Notes under the pieces: generated by a model
Told to the model about the DNA's origin: nothing
What the model saw: the letters and a program-made list of their open reading frames with translations, nothing else
The model's database searches: none
In this document: positions 12,240 through 22,867 of the stretch, in pieces
Position numbering within the stretch: position 1 is the stretch's first letter
Layout of the letters: each line of letters opens with the position of its first letter
Assembly: GCA_905221605.1 (NCBI GenBank)
Contig: CAJNDS010002091.1
Coordinates: 1,484,495 to 1,548,494, forward strand
Direction: 5' to 3'
Length of the DNA stretch: 64,000 nt
DNA from: Symbiodinium natans
Lineage: Eukaryota > Sar > Dinophyceae > Suessiales > Symbiodiniaceae
Program-made: the position numbers and the translations under genes

Positions 12240-12440
12240 TCTAGATATATGCATACGTAAATAAATACACATACATAATGCTTGCTAAAGTTAGAGGTTC
12301 TGGCAAAGTGCGGATCGGATCGCAGCACCTCCTTCCTACGGATTTCGAGCCGCTTCTTGGCTGCTTGGGCTTGCATCTGGCGCTGCCGCTCTTGCTTGCG
12401 GACCTCGGCCGCAAGCTCGTCCTCAGCACCCAACAACGCG
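12240..12440 (-). CDS. Coiled-coil exon, possibly 3' part of the FAM227 gene
   Basis: Minus strand, probably opening at an AG|G acceptor near 12,425. It reads DELAAEVRKQERQRQMQAQA then KKRLEIRRKEVL, a highly charged continuous helix. It lies 0.3 kb downstream of the FAM227-domain exon on the same strand and may be its C-terminal coiled coil. The 3' border is not clear because the frame runs on into AT-rich repeat. Confidence 0.5.
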
Positions 12441-12714
12441 CGGCTTCTCAAAATAATTTGAACGCAAGCTCGAAGTCTGGGACCCACAAAACAAGTTGAG
12501 CACTTTGCAACCCCGAAGGTACATCAAACGATTGACCAAGGCATCCTGCACGGACCTATTCGCAGCACAAGGAAACCAATGGCCGACACCTTGATAAACC
12601 GGCGAAAGCGAGCTTGTGGAGAAATGTGGAGAAGCTCCCACCTCCCGCCTCGCAGCCTTCACTGCCTAGTGAGGCCCCGTAGGCGGGCCAGGTCACGCAA
12701 CAAACAGAATGACA

Positions 12715-13544
12715 AGCAAAGCCCAGTACCGTAAGAGTCTTTCTATACTCAAACAAGGTTCGTATTCGTTGCAAAGCTTGTCACACCGCTCCCTTGCAGC
12801 GGTTGCACGTTCAGCCAGCATCGCATGCTTCACATCCATTTTCTTGGCTCGCTGCTCAGCCGTCGTCATGTGCATGCTGGTTGCGCGAACCAAGTTCACG
12901 GAGGAGTACTTTCTGGCCCGAAGGAAATTTTCCACAAGCGGGGAGTATTGCAACTTGCGGCGAGGGCGCCGGTTCCAATGTCCCATCCAAGCAGCCTTGT
13001 CAGCAAGCGAATCGGCACTCAATTGCCCCAGCAATGGCTGCGTAGCTGTTCCTCTGAGCGACACGGGGCTCGCAGCCTCCACATTCCGTTGGTGCGGTTG
13101 GGATGGGGCTGCTTGGAGCACGTCACCTCCGCCAAGATTCAACTTCCAGTGCGAGGTGTCCACAAACTCGGGGCATATTCCAGATGTCCAAAACGAAATG
13201 CGAATCACCAGGTCTTTTCGGAACTTGTCTGTGAAATCAATCCGCGACTTTGGGTAAGCAAGGAACATTGCATAGAGCACGGCCTGGGCAACAGCATCTG
13301 CATAGCATCTGAAGAAGAAGTCCTTCCTGCTCGGATTCAAAGAACTGAAGAGGCCGACAAAGTTGGCAGAAATACGGTCGAAAAGGCGCGTTTCCACGTC
13401 CAGGTGCTTGCCAGGCTTGAAATACCAGCAGATGCAAAACCAAAATGCATCTTGAATGACAGCACGGGAGCACTGGGATTTGAAGTCCTTGAACCATAAG
13501 TTCCGCGCCTGCTCCGACCAACCTTTGAAGTCGAGGTTTTGCGC
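12715..13544 (-). CDS. FAM227-domain protein, exon
   Basis: The exon follows an AG|G acceptor (13,546-13,545). It encodes WSEQARNLWFKDFKSQCSRA, AVIQDAFWFCICWYF, LFDRISANFVGLFSSLNPSR, DFFFRCYADAVAQAVLYAMF and SFWTSGI in that order. This matches the FAM227 family pattern: an aromatic-rich QD.FW block, then R(I/V)A.N(Y/F)V.LF, then the YADA.AQA block and a W.(S/T)GI end. After the domain comes HWKLNLGGGDVL, a variable part, and a basic helical segment (TTAEQRAKKMDVKHAMLAER). FAM227 proteins are poorly characterised, and a ciliary or flagellar role has been suggested for animal members. The frame breaks near 12,715, where an intron probably starts. The family assignment is from remembered sequence, not a search. 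Confidence 0.6.
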
Positions 13545-13559
13545 CTTAGCTTACCATGT

Positions 13560-14900
13560 GGGATAAACCTGCATTAAACATCAGCGGCAGCCTCTTCATG
13601 TATACCACCAAAGCAGCATAAGTCCTGAAATTATCGCCATGCAGTCAGTAGCTATGCCTTGATGTGAGATACGAAGTTCAAATGTGCAAAAAAGAAGCCG
13701 GCTTGTAGTGTCACGAGCCCTCAGGCAAACCAGTCACATCTGTATGCAACGTTGTAGTAGCTGCAATTTTCCGAAGCCATAGCGTGAATCGAATGCGATG
13801 GTAGCAGTAATCGTCAGCGCCGTCGTCATTATGGCCGTAGGCCCCTACAAATCAATTTTTGCCTCGGCGCTTTGGTTTCCAAGACATTTGATGTGCCTGT
13901 ACGGCATGGAATCAATTTGAATATTGCTTCGGCGTTTTCACTCATGACGTTTGCATGTACAAGCAAAGAAAAGTTTCGGTAACAAATGTCAATCGAAAGA
14001 CACATAGACTACACGTGAATGTTGTCATAGCAGAACTCGCGTTGACATGACTGATGATTCAATACAGATCCAATATTGGAATTTGCTGAATATAACTCAC
14101 GACGTAACTCCCCCTCGCTTGCGCTCCAATACGACCAAATTGCAAAAAGAAGACGGAAGACGAGACTTCATGAGCTTGGTTTTTGTGCTGATCCAACACG
14201 ACTTTCATACGGCCTGAGATTGAAGAGTTTAGGGCTTCTCTGCCCAACATCCGTTTTATGCGGGGGGGCTTTCGGGTTTTGGTTGAGGGCTGAGGGCTTC
14301 TTATGCCCAGCATCCCTTTAAGGCTTCGGGGTTTGCGAGAGGTTGCAGTAAGTTCAAGAGGGCTGCTTTTCACGAGTTTAGCACTCAAATTTGGGGGGCA
14401 TTCAGGGTTTTCGGCGCAAGGGGTGTCGGCTTAAGCTTTGGCCTAAAGATCTCTTTGCAGCTAAGGCAGGGGCTGCCCGGACAGATCCCTCCAACATTTT
14501 GTAAGTGCATTCAACAGCGAAACGAAGCACCCTGCAAAAATCACATGTGCCCTAGTCGTAGCAATAGTCATCGTCGTAAGCCTAGTCGTCGTAGAAACAC
14601 AAAAAAGGCATGTAGTGACTTGGCCATGACAAAATGCTCAAACATGGATGTTGCTACCAGGTCAGCGAGGTTGGTCAATCCACGTTAACAGAAGTGAAGA
14701 AAGAGACTTAAACAAACCCCACAGCGTGCGGCACCTTTGGCGACAAGATGTCGCAACTTGGATGCTAAGTCGGCGGAGGAACCCATGAATTACGGCGGCT
14801 AGGTACATGCTCTGTGCGAGCATGGTGGCCCTCCTACCGGCAGCTACAAGCTTACACCTACACATAGCTCCATGTCGCTAAGACCACAGGATGAGACAAG
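13560..14900. other. No supported gene
   Basis: AT-richer spacer. Two imperfect copies of a roughly 35-bp string beginning GGGCTTCT (at about 14,237 and 14,293) lie in a T/G-rich stretch. Nothing here is assignable to a gene. Confidence 0.35.
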
Positions 14901-15300
14901 TCTCGATGTTACTCATGATCTTGTCCATGGGGATGGACGGTGGCAGTGGCGCAGGAGCTGAGAGGCCGCCATGACATTCAGCAGGAAGCTCGGCATACTC
15001 CACATTGTAAACGTTGATGGACGGGAGCGCAACCTGGAAGCGTTTCGCTCAAAAAATGGCTCGCAGATTAAAGGCTCAAAGATGCAGGATGGCAAGATAT
15101 TTAGCAAGGCACCCGCGAGACTCCGTGATGAGAGGCGACCGAAGGTGCTGGCAAAGCCTCGGGAGTCTCGTCCATCTGCACCAAAGCAGCAGAGGCATCT
15201 GCTTCTGGCGCTTCCTCTGCTTCCTCAGCTGCTTCCACAGGAAACAAAGGCTAAAATGGGCGAAGTTCACAACAGCAATGCTTTCACCTCATTCGGCAAG
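14900..15300 (-). CDS. Unrecognised acidic exons downstream of the Dpy-30-like exon
   Basis: On the minus strand, 15,245-15,115 reads VEAAEEAEEAPEADASAALV then QMDETPEALPAP, an acidic low-complexity stretch. 15,035-14,905 reads RFQVALPSINVYNVEYAELP then PPSIPMDKIMSNIE. Both have coding character and lie on the strand of the Dpy-30-like exon just upstream, so they may belong to that gene. No domain is recognised. Confidence 0.4.
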
Positions 15301-15559
15301 ACACGACCTCAGTGATGAAGCCGACTTTGCCATTTGCAAGCGAGTCCATGGTAGAATGCCCTGGCACGTTCACGGCCACGAGAGGGCGGCTACAACGTCC
15401 TCTTGGGCAAACTTTCGCTCTACATCTTGGAAGACTTTTGAGCTGCTAATTGCTGCGGCACGGAAAGAAGTCGTGAGGGCTGCGCATGTGCAAGGACATG
15501 GACGTGCTCCGTGCAGTGTCATAGATGACATAGGCAGCATCTTGTGACAGCTCAGGTGG

Positions 15560-15800
15560 CTAAAGCTGCCTTCGGCTGCACGACCGCCATCTCTGCAAGT
15601 GCCTTTGCTAAAATGCCTCCGACATTCTCTTGTAAATACTGGGCCGCTCCTGCATCCATTCCTCGGAAGCGGATTGCCAAAACATGCATAAACATGCCCA
15701 AACAATGGCTTGCCGAAGTGTTGGCACAATGCAATCCAGGTGCGGACGTATTGTCGACGGATGGGTACAATGACGATAGCGACAGCTCTCGAGCCACAGT
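15560..15800 (-). CDS. Exon with a Dpy-30-like motif
   Basis: The minus strand reads LGMFMHVLAIRFRGMDAGAA then QYLQENVGGILAKALAEMAV. The second part fits the first half of the Dpy-30 dimerisation motif (YL...V.P.L..GL..L...RP), found in COMPASS subunits, adenylate-kinase-type proteins and flagellar docking subunits. The exon would end near a GC dinucleotide after VVQPKA. I could not find the second helix of the motif in the next 150 bp, so either an intron intervenes or the match is accidental. Confidence 0.4.
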
Positions 15801-15899
15801 CGAAGCTCCAAACCCGAAGTCAAAAAAAAAACAACAGGCAAAAATGGTGATGCAACCGCAGAGGTGACACGATCAAGATGGCACAAGTGCCCTTTTCAG

Positions 15900-16520
15900 T
15901 CTCCACTTGCGGAATGTCGGAATGGTTCTTGCGACAGCTCTGTTAGCTCCACGCTGGCTACACTGGCTAAGCTAGGTTACACCCTTCACCGACGAAGTCT
16001 CCTCGGCCCATGTCTTGTGACAGGGCTGCGGGACCAACGCTAGCTCCACCCTCTTGTGGTTCCCACTTCAACTCCGTGCGAGCGTCTCATGGGCTGCCAG
16101 CATCAAGTTGGGAAACTGAGTGTCGAAGACCATCCTTCCACTTCGGCGCGGAGCTCCGAAAGTGCTTCCTAAGTTGCGTGTCCATCAAGGTCCTGTGTAT
16201 TCACGCATCTGCTCATCAGGCACCTAATGCGGCAAGGCAACTTTCTCGGGCAGATCGGGGTCCTTGTCACAACATCAAGACTAAGAGATAGTGGCATGTG
16301 CCATTTGGCTCTCCTCCTTCCTCCCCTTCATCTTCTTATGCTTCTTGTTCTTCCCTCTCCCTTCTTCTGCTTCCCTCTCTCTCTCTCTCTCTGTCCTGTC
16401 TCTTGTGCGTCCTATCCCACAAACTGCCTGAACTCAAGGCTCAGTTTTAAGGCGGACCTCGAAACAGGACCGCGGGAGTGCGGTTTCCAGTCTGTCTTTC
16501 GCTAAGCGACTTGTGTTTCG
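15900..16520. other. No supported gene; (CT)n tract
   Basis: Contains pyrimidine-rich sequence and a short (CT)n run at about 16,373-16,393. No exon is supported. Confidence 0.35.
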
Positions 16521-16582
16521 GTTTTTTGTGCTCTCTTGGACTATGGGCGAATTTGCCCACTAAGTTGGAAAACCAAAAACAG

Positions 16583-17036
16583 CATGGGAGTCTTTCCAGC
16601 GGGCCCTACGACAAAAAATATTGAAAGAACAACTTCTCAAGTCAACAAGAAGTTGGATGCCTTGTTCCAGGAAATTGAGAATCTCCGCATTTCACGTCGG
16701 AAAGCGGCAGCTGGTCCAGGAGCGTCTGGCCCTTGCGTGTGTTAAACCTCGACGACATTTTCTAGATGCAACGAGGAAACTGAGCGCCTGCGCACGGAAA
16801 GATGTGAAGTATTCCACGGTATTCCACGCGACATTGACACTTGCAAAGTGTCCGTGATGGACGTTGCCGCGACACAACCCTCGCACCCGCATTTCCAGAA
16901 GCTTATCTACGCAGAATTGGCATTGCCAGATTTCCGTAGAAAAGATCCGCTGCCGTGCAGGGCAGTGGAAGCGACGGACTTGGAGGCCAAGGCTGAGCAT
17001 GGCTCAAGAGCCAGAAGAACAAGCAGTAGATTCTAA
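16583..17036 (+). CDS. Coiled-coil protein, plus strand, 3' exons
   Basis: Three plus-strand segments in different frames. The first (about 16,583-16,720) reads TTSQVNKKLDALFQEIENLR; a middle segment (about 16,765-16,850) reads EETERLRTERCEVFHGIPRD; the last (about 16,850-17,036) reads DVAATQPSHPHFQKLIYAEL then EATDLEAKAEHGSRARR and ends in a stop. They look like exons of one charged, helical protein. The end lies about 60 bp from the SHMT stop codon on the other strand, so the two genes converge. The family is not recognised. Confidence 0.45.
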
Positions 17037-17095
17037 AGAGTTTAAATGACCGGCTTTCCGGCTCACGGTGTCCATCGGATGTCTCGCTTACAAGA

Positions 17096-18889
17096 TTAAC
17101 CGCATGAAGTCGCTAGCCAAGTCTCTGATAAGCATGCGCAGAAATCGGCGAGCTTGTTTCCAGACCTGGGAAAGAACACTTTTCTGTGGCGCATCTGATC
17201 GCAACAAAATCTACAAATGGCGCCCCGCAATTCCTGGGTGTGGTACCGGGACTGCACTTGTCTGGCAATGTCGCGCGCTCGGAGCAGGAAGCTCCCAATA
17301 CGTTCAAAGTCCCCTTCATCTGCACCTCTGGTTGTCATCGCGCATGTGCCGAGGCGTACGCCACCAGGTGAAACCGGAGAAACGTCCGTCGGAATGGCAT
17401 TCCTGTTCCTCGGTCATTCTGCTTCGCATTTCGCACGGGAGGACAGGACTGCCAACACAGCAAGGTCTGATTTATTCTAATTCGCGCAACCTAGGCACAC
17501 GATGATGGAAGCCATCTCACAGACTTTCTCGATCTTCGCTCCAGACAAGCCCTCACTCTTGACATCCCATAACAAGAGGTGGTTGTCGGTCCCGCCACTA
17601 ACCAGAGAACACTCGCGGCCGCTCAAGTACGCGGCCAGAGCTCTGCAATTCGCCACGACATGTTCACAATACTTCTTGAAATCAGGGCTCGTCACCTGCA
17701 TCACAAACCATACTCTCAAGAAAAACAGTAAACACCAGCGCATCTCGCCCTCAAAGCAACAACATAAGCAAGCGCCCTCGCTGCCCATCAGCTGCCTGCT
17801 TCAGCTGAAAAGCTAGAGCCCCGATTGTGGCATTGTGAGGGCCTCCTTGCAAAGCAGGGAACACTGCCTCGGACAAAACATACAACACAAGATAAAGTAA
17901 GCTAACGCAATCTCTTATAATACAACATATCATGATCTTAAAAACGCGTAGGTTCACCAAGAATCCCATGAACACCTGCAATGTGCTCTCCAAGTGTCAT
18001 TATTTATTTGTCTCTCCAGATGTTTGCGGGAAAAGATCATGCCACCACGGGGTCCCCGCAAGCTCTTGTGCGTTGTGGTTGTAACGACGTCTGCATGCGA
18101 AAACGGAGAAGGGTGCTGTTCAGAAGCTATCAAGCCGCTGATGTGTGCCATGTCGACCATAAGGTAGGCACCGACCTCATCACATATTTGCCGGAAAGAG
18201 CCCCAGTCGATTTGCCGGGGATACGCAGATGCCCCCGCGATAATCAGCTGCGGCCGAAAAATTAAGGCTTGCTTCCGCAAGTTCACATAGTCAATGAGAC
18301 CTGTGTTTTTGTCGACCGAGTACGGCATGGACTCGAAATACACGGACGTTGCAGAAACTTTTCTTTGAGCTGTGTAGTGCCCATGTGTGAGGTGGCCACC
18401 GGCAGCAAGACTTAAACCCATTATTCGGTCATGGGGACTAAGCAATGCTGTGTAAACAGCAAAATTCGCAGGTGATCCAGAATATGGTTGCACGTTGACA
18501 GCCCACTCCTCCTCAGACAGGCGGAAAGCTGCCAGAGCCCGTGCCTTGCAAAGCTGTTCCACCTCATCAACGACAGCATTCCCGCCATAGTAGCGAGCCC
18601 CAGGAAGCCCTTCAGAGTACTTGTTGTTGAGCTCGGACCCCAGAACTTGGAAAACATGCTCCGACGCAAAATTTTCGGATGCAATCAAGTTGATGCTTGA
18701 CACTTGTCGCTCGCGCTCTCGACATAGCATATCCGCCAACTCAGGGTCCACTTGCTGCAGTGTGTTCTCATGGCTCTTGTTGGCCGTGTTTACAACCAGC
18801 ACGCGCTTCGCACACGCAACTCGCCGGACGAACAATCTCTGAAGTCCAATGGCCGCTGATACCATGAGTGTTCTGCCAGCACCTTCCAT
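17096..18889 (-). CDS. Serine hydroxymethyltransferase, five exons
   Basis: PLP enzyme that interconverts serine and glycine with tetrahydrofolate. Exon 1 (18,889-17,999) carries [29 protein letters not shown], the GGHLTHG block and the PLP-lysine motif [13 protein letters not shown]. Exon 2 (17,867-17,793) reads [12 protein letters not shown]; exon 3 is 17,695-17,499; exon 4 (17,408-17,247) carries NRNAIPTD and [15 protein letters not shown]; exon 5 (17,165-17,096) carries [12 protein letters not shown] and the stop. Splicing keeps the phase and family spacing and gives about 464 residues; the last 20-30 residues usual in the family are not evident. Introns: 131 bp (GA-AG), 97 bp (GC-AG), 90 and 81 bp (GT-AG). 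The basic N-terminus ([18 protein letters not shown]) suggests mitochondrial or plastid targeting. The ATG at 18,865 is an alternative start. Confidence 0.9.
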
Positions 18890-18939
18890 TGACAGCCACA
18901 ACGGTTCTACTATGGCCTACTACGGATCACGTGTCCATT

Positions 18940-20110
18940 AACTACATCCTGAACACGACACCCACCAGGACCCACCATTGCCATGTCAAGCATCTGGTGC
19001 GCGTGCATGACGCACTGGGTGCACGAACATTCGGTTGGTACTCCACTGATCGGGGCGGCGCAGCCAGCCAGTGCGGCAATTGTTGCTTCAGCCCAAGTTC
19101 CATTAGCAAGCGGAACGCAGCGGAACCGGATCGCAGCAAAACAAACCCCAGCTGTGCTACAGTTGCCTTGAATGTCATCATCTTGAGCAGCATCTTGAGC
19201 TGAAATGATACAACATGCCTTGTCTGGACATGGCGGTTATGTTGCATTCGGTTTTGCCTTGAAAGCAGCGGCCCAGCAGTCAGGCAAAGAAGCTTCCACT
19301 CACGATCAAACATGCAAACCTCCTACACGGCTAAGAGCTTCGCACGTTGCCCGGGCAGCGAGTCCTCGCACACATCAGTGGCAGCATACGTATTGCAATG
19401 TGCTCCTGCGGTCCTGCTGTCACCTGTGCGACCTGCCCAACAGAAGTCTATGCGTCAGAACTGAACTGTGGCAAAGCTCGGAACTCTTTCATCTGAGCTC
19501 GCAGCCATGGTGCCGCGCGTGTCGACCATGGCTGTGTGAGGTTTGGTTGGGAAAGTTTCTGGCCAGGACTTTTCTGATTCTTGAATCGTAGACGTTGTGC
19601 TTGTTGGGCATCGCTGCAACATGCCCACATTCGTCTGAGGAAGGGGAATTTTGCTGGAAGGGGAATTTGCTGGAATGTGATACCATGTCCCTCCGCGAGC
19701 CGATCAAGGCCAATGCCAAGATGCAAAATCAAATAACATCGAGTAGGCAAGTGCCCAGTCGCAGCGGCGTAGCGGATGCATCACCATGAAAGCAGCTTCG
19801 TGCAGGTAACATACTCCGAAGCTCGTGGACCTTCTTCTGCAATCCCGAGTTTCGCATTGGCAGCTGTCTACAAGCAAATCCTGGCGGTGTGGAGATTTGC
19901 ACAAGCCTGCCGAGCCCACCTCCTTTTTCCTGCACCTTCTTGCATCTGCAGGCACTTGGGCAGCGACGGGGCTGGGGGGAGCTTCAGACTCAAGCAGAGC
20001 CGTGCCAAGAACGCCAAGTGCCCAGACAAGAACCCACAAGAATCCACAAACAGAAGGCGCAAGCCCCCTGGGGCCCCAGGAGTTGTTTGCATTTTTCCCT
20101 TGCACCTCGT
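18940..20110 (-). CDS. Unrecognised secreted or membrane protein exons
   Basis: Minus-strand segments with coding character. At about 20,060-19,960 a hydrophobic stretch (FLWVLVWALGVLGTALL) is followed by an acidic and Pro/Ala part, like a signal anchor. At about 19,745-19,450 another reads GIGLDRLAEGHGITFQQIPL. At 19,210-18,940 a Cys-rich frame reads NCSTAGVCFAAIRFRCVPLA, GTWAEATIAALAGCAAPISG and ECSCTQCVMHAHQMLDMA, typical of an extracytoplasmic disulfide domain. They are probably exons of one gene lying upstream of SHMT on the same strand. No family is assigned. Confidence 0.4.
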
Positions 20111-20769
20111 GCAGTCCTCAGCTCGGGCCGGGCAGCCCACCACTGCTCGCGAGCTAAAAGCCGAACCATGTGATTGCAGCTGTAGTCCACCTAGGACACC
20201 AAAGCTGCGAGTCGCGAAGTTGAATTGATGCGAGAGGTTCCGCCTCGAAGCCGTACAACCCTTGACTTGAGCGTGACGCTGAGGTAACATGTATTCAATC
20301 ATCCGAACGGGATGTTAAGGGGACTCCTGCTGTGCAAGGAGCGAGCAGTGCGAACCGGCATGTTTTGTCCGATCGCACATCGGCATCATAAGCTCATTCG
20401 GCCGCCTTTGGGCCGCTTGGACAATGGCGCAGGCAGTGGACCCGCCAACCCCGTTTAGTCTAGGGCCATCAGATCCACAAAAGGTGCCGGCCTCGGTCAA
20501 AGCATTTGCGGAATAACAGAAACCAAACAAAAAACATCCTCCCTGCCCCTTGCCAAGAACTTCCTACTTGCTTTGTCCAACAAGTCGCGAAATGAATGAA
20601 AGACGAGCGCACTGTGGCACTGGAGCCCGCAAGCTATGGCGGCCACAACCCACAGCAGCTCTGGGGAGCTACAGGGAGTTGCTCCCGAAGTTGGGACTGC
20701 TGCGACTCCAGTGGACCCCGAACGACAAGTGGGAACCCAAGCCTGGGATGAGAACTTCACTGCCCTCAC

Positions 20770-20932
20770 CTGCATATTCAATCCAAAGTTCTCCCGCCTT
20801 TGGTCGACCCGCTCAAACGCATACAGCGGAGTCTCCCCAAAGGACATCCTGAGCTTCCAGTCAACATCGAAGGCAGCTCGACAGCCCGCCGTGCGAAACG
20901 GGAAATCCAGTAACACTGAGGGCGCAATGCGT
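20770..20932 (-). CDS. Unrecognised internal exon with a textbook GT donor
   Basis: The minus strand, after a CAG acceptor near 20,917, reads LLDFPFRTAGCRAAFDVDWK then SFGETPLYAFERVDQRREN. The frame ends at CAG|GTGAGG (donor GT at 20,769-20,768), a strong canonical donor. The following minus-strand sequence (20,690-20,560) reads IACGLQCHSALVFHSFRDLL and may be the next exon. Function unknown. Confidence 0.45.
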
Positions 20933-21692
20933 CAACCAACCCGCAAATAGCCTGAACTTGAAAAAACAAAGCACCTAAGTCCGACAGCCGCTGAGCAACT
21001 CAACGCGCACCGCGTGGGCAGGCTCCTGCAGTGTCATGGCGCTCTTGAGGCGCATGAGTGGTCAGTGATATGCAGAGATTTCTGGCGGCATGATCTAAAC
21101 TAGCCTCTCAATTTTCTTGGTTGAGGCCGTATAGCACGCACAGGTTGCAAAACACACACCAGAATCGCAGACCAGTGGCCCAAGTCTTAACATCGCTATT
21201 GACAGACTACTTGACTCACGAATTCCTGTCCTGCGCTCCCAGCCGCAGCGGCTCCAGACCCGACAAATCCGACTCCAAAAAGCAGTTCCTGAGCAAGATA
21301 AATATTTCTTCACTTGAGGCGAAGTTTTTTCTGAGCCGTCAAGAATTCTCTGACACGGAATCCGTTCAACCAAGGCCGCCCATTCGATTTTTGAACAGTT
21401 GCAGACCTGCCCCTGAAATAGCCGACAAAGGGGAGCTTTTGTGAATGGCAAGTGAACATTGGCTCGGGCGGACACATCATGGTCCACGGCCGAATCACAA
21501 AAAAAGATTCCCAAGTGCATGGACAACGCATCAGCACCACACGGCTCCCTGGACGCAGCAAGGCGAACTTGGCTTCCAAGGCCTCAGGGGCCAAGGTTCA
21601 ACGAACACTCGCACCATGTACACGGATAAACAACACCGGGTTGGAAGGAGCCTAAAGCCTGCAAGTCCAAGCGCTGCAAGCCCAAAAGCCTG

Positions 21693-21895
21693 CTAATGCA
21701 CTGCGTACTGCAACTTTGATGCAGGCTCATAAGTTTCATTATCTACGTATGGATGGTCACGTCTGCCCTCTTCAGCCCCCCGTGACACAAAATGTCCTAA
21801 GAGGCTCGTGGAGCTTGGGTCTGGCAAAGAAAGGACCAGCAGATGCCCGCACATGAAAAACATCACCCCAAAACCAAGCCAGTAAACATGTGTTT
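21693..21895 (-). CDS. C-terminal exon of a membrane protein
   Basis: The minus strand reads HVYWLGFGVMFFMCGHLLVL, one transmembrane helix, then a polar tail (EEGRRDHPYVDNETYEPASK) and a stop at 21,693. It looks like the last membrane span and cytosolic tail of a longer protein whose other exons I could not place. The family is unknown. Confidence 0.45.
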
Positions 21896-22099
21896 GTCGA
21901 AATGGAGTTCGAGGCATGCCTAGCATCGCCTTTTGCGTCCCTGGTCGGCGAGCCGAACGCATCTCATGTCTCCTTCAAGCCCCTGCCTTCAACCCCCTGC
22001 CTTCATCATGTCATCCGGGAAGCAAAGGGACATGGCGAATACAACTGTGGCCGCAGACCAGTCCTCCAGATGCACGAGGTTTTGGGAATGTCCAAACGC

Positions 22100-22860
22100 C
22101 GACGATGAAACTGTTGTCCTAATACTTCGGAATCTACCCAAGGGGTCGGGCTGAGGGTCTTAAGGCCCTGAATTTCTTGGGCTGGCAGTGTCTAAGGTTA
22201 GGGCTTAGCGGTAACAATGTGTTTCTGCTGCGTGTGTTTTTTGGTGGCACGTTCTTGTTTTGCTGCTGGTGCGGGGGCGTGTTGTTCTTCGTAGTGCGAC
22301 TGCGGGCGGCCTTTTTGTTCTGCTAAGATGGGTCTGGGGGGGGGGAGTGTTTTTGTTTCTTGCCGTGGGTGCAGTGGGGTTCGTGTTTTTTTTGGTTGCG
22401 GGGAGGGGGGCGGTGGGGTGTGGACAAGTAAGAAAATCAACAGAAAAACGCTACTTTGGTGTTGAGAAGGAAAACCCTGTCTTTTCTGCAACTTTGATAG
22501 GAAAACACTATTCTCTTTATGGAAAAAGAGAAAGCCGGCTGGCAGTGGAAACGTGGGTTTCCTTGACATGTCCATGGGGAACATCTACCTCGCGTAATTT
22601 GTGTTCCTGAATAATGTCCATTTTCTGTGTATATCTTTATACAACCCCAAAGCCTCTAAATTCTTTATGGTTAGTAGGTAAACCTCTTCCTCTAAGTTCT
22701 CTATGTGTTAGTGGCAAACCTTTTTCGCCCGTATTCCATTCTATTTCTTGTCATGGGAAACCCTCTGCTTTCCCTACATTTTCATGGATTCCTCTATGCG
22801 TCACTAGGACAACCTAAAGGCCAAAGACTGAGGGCGAGGAATGCGTCTTAACACACTTTA
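22100..22860. other. No supported gene
   Basis: T-rich and G-rich spacer. A loosely repeated string like GGTAAACCTCT/GGCAAACC recurs at 22,675-22,760. No exon is supported. Confidence 0.35.
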
Positions 22861-22867
22861 GCGATCT

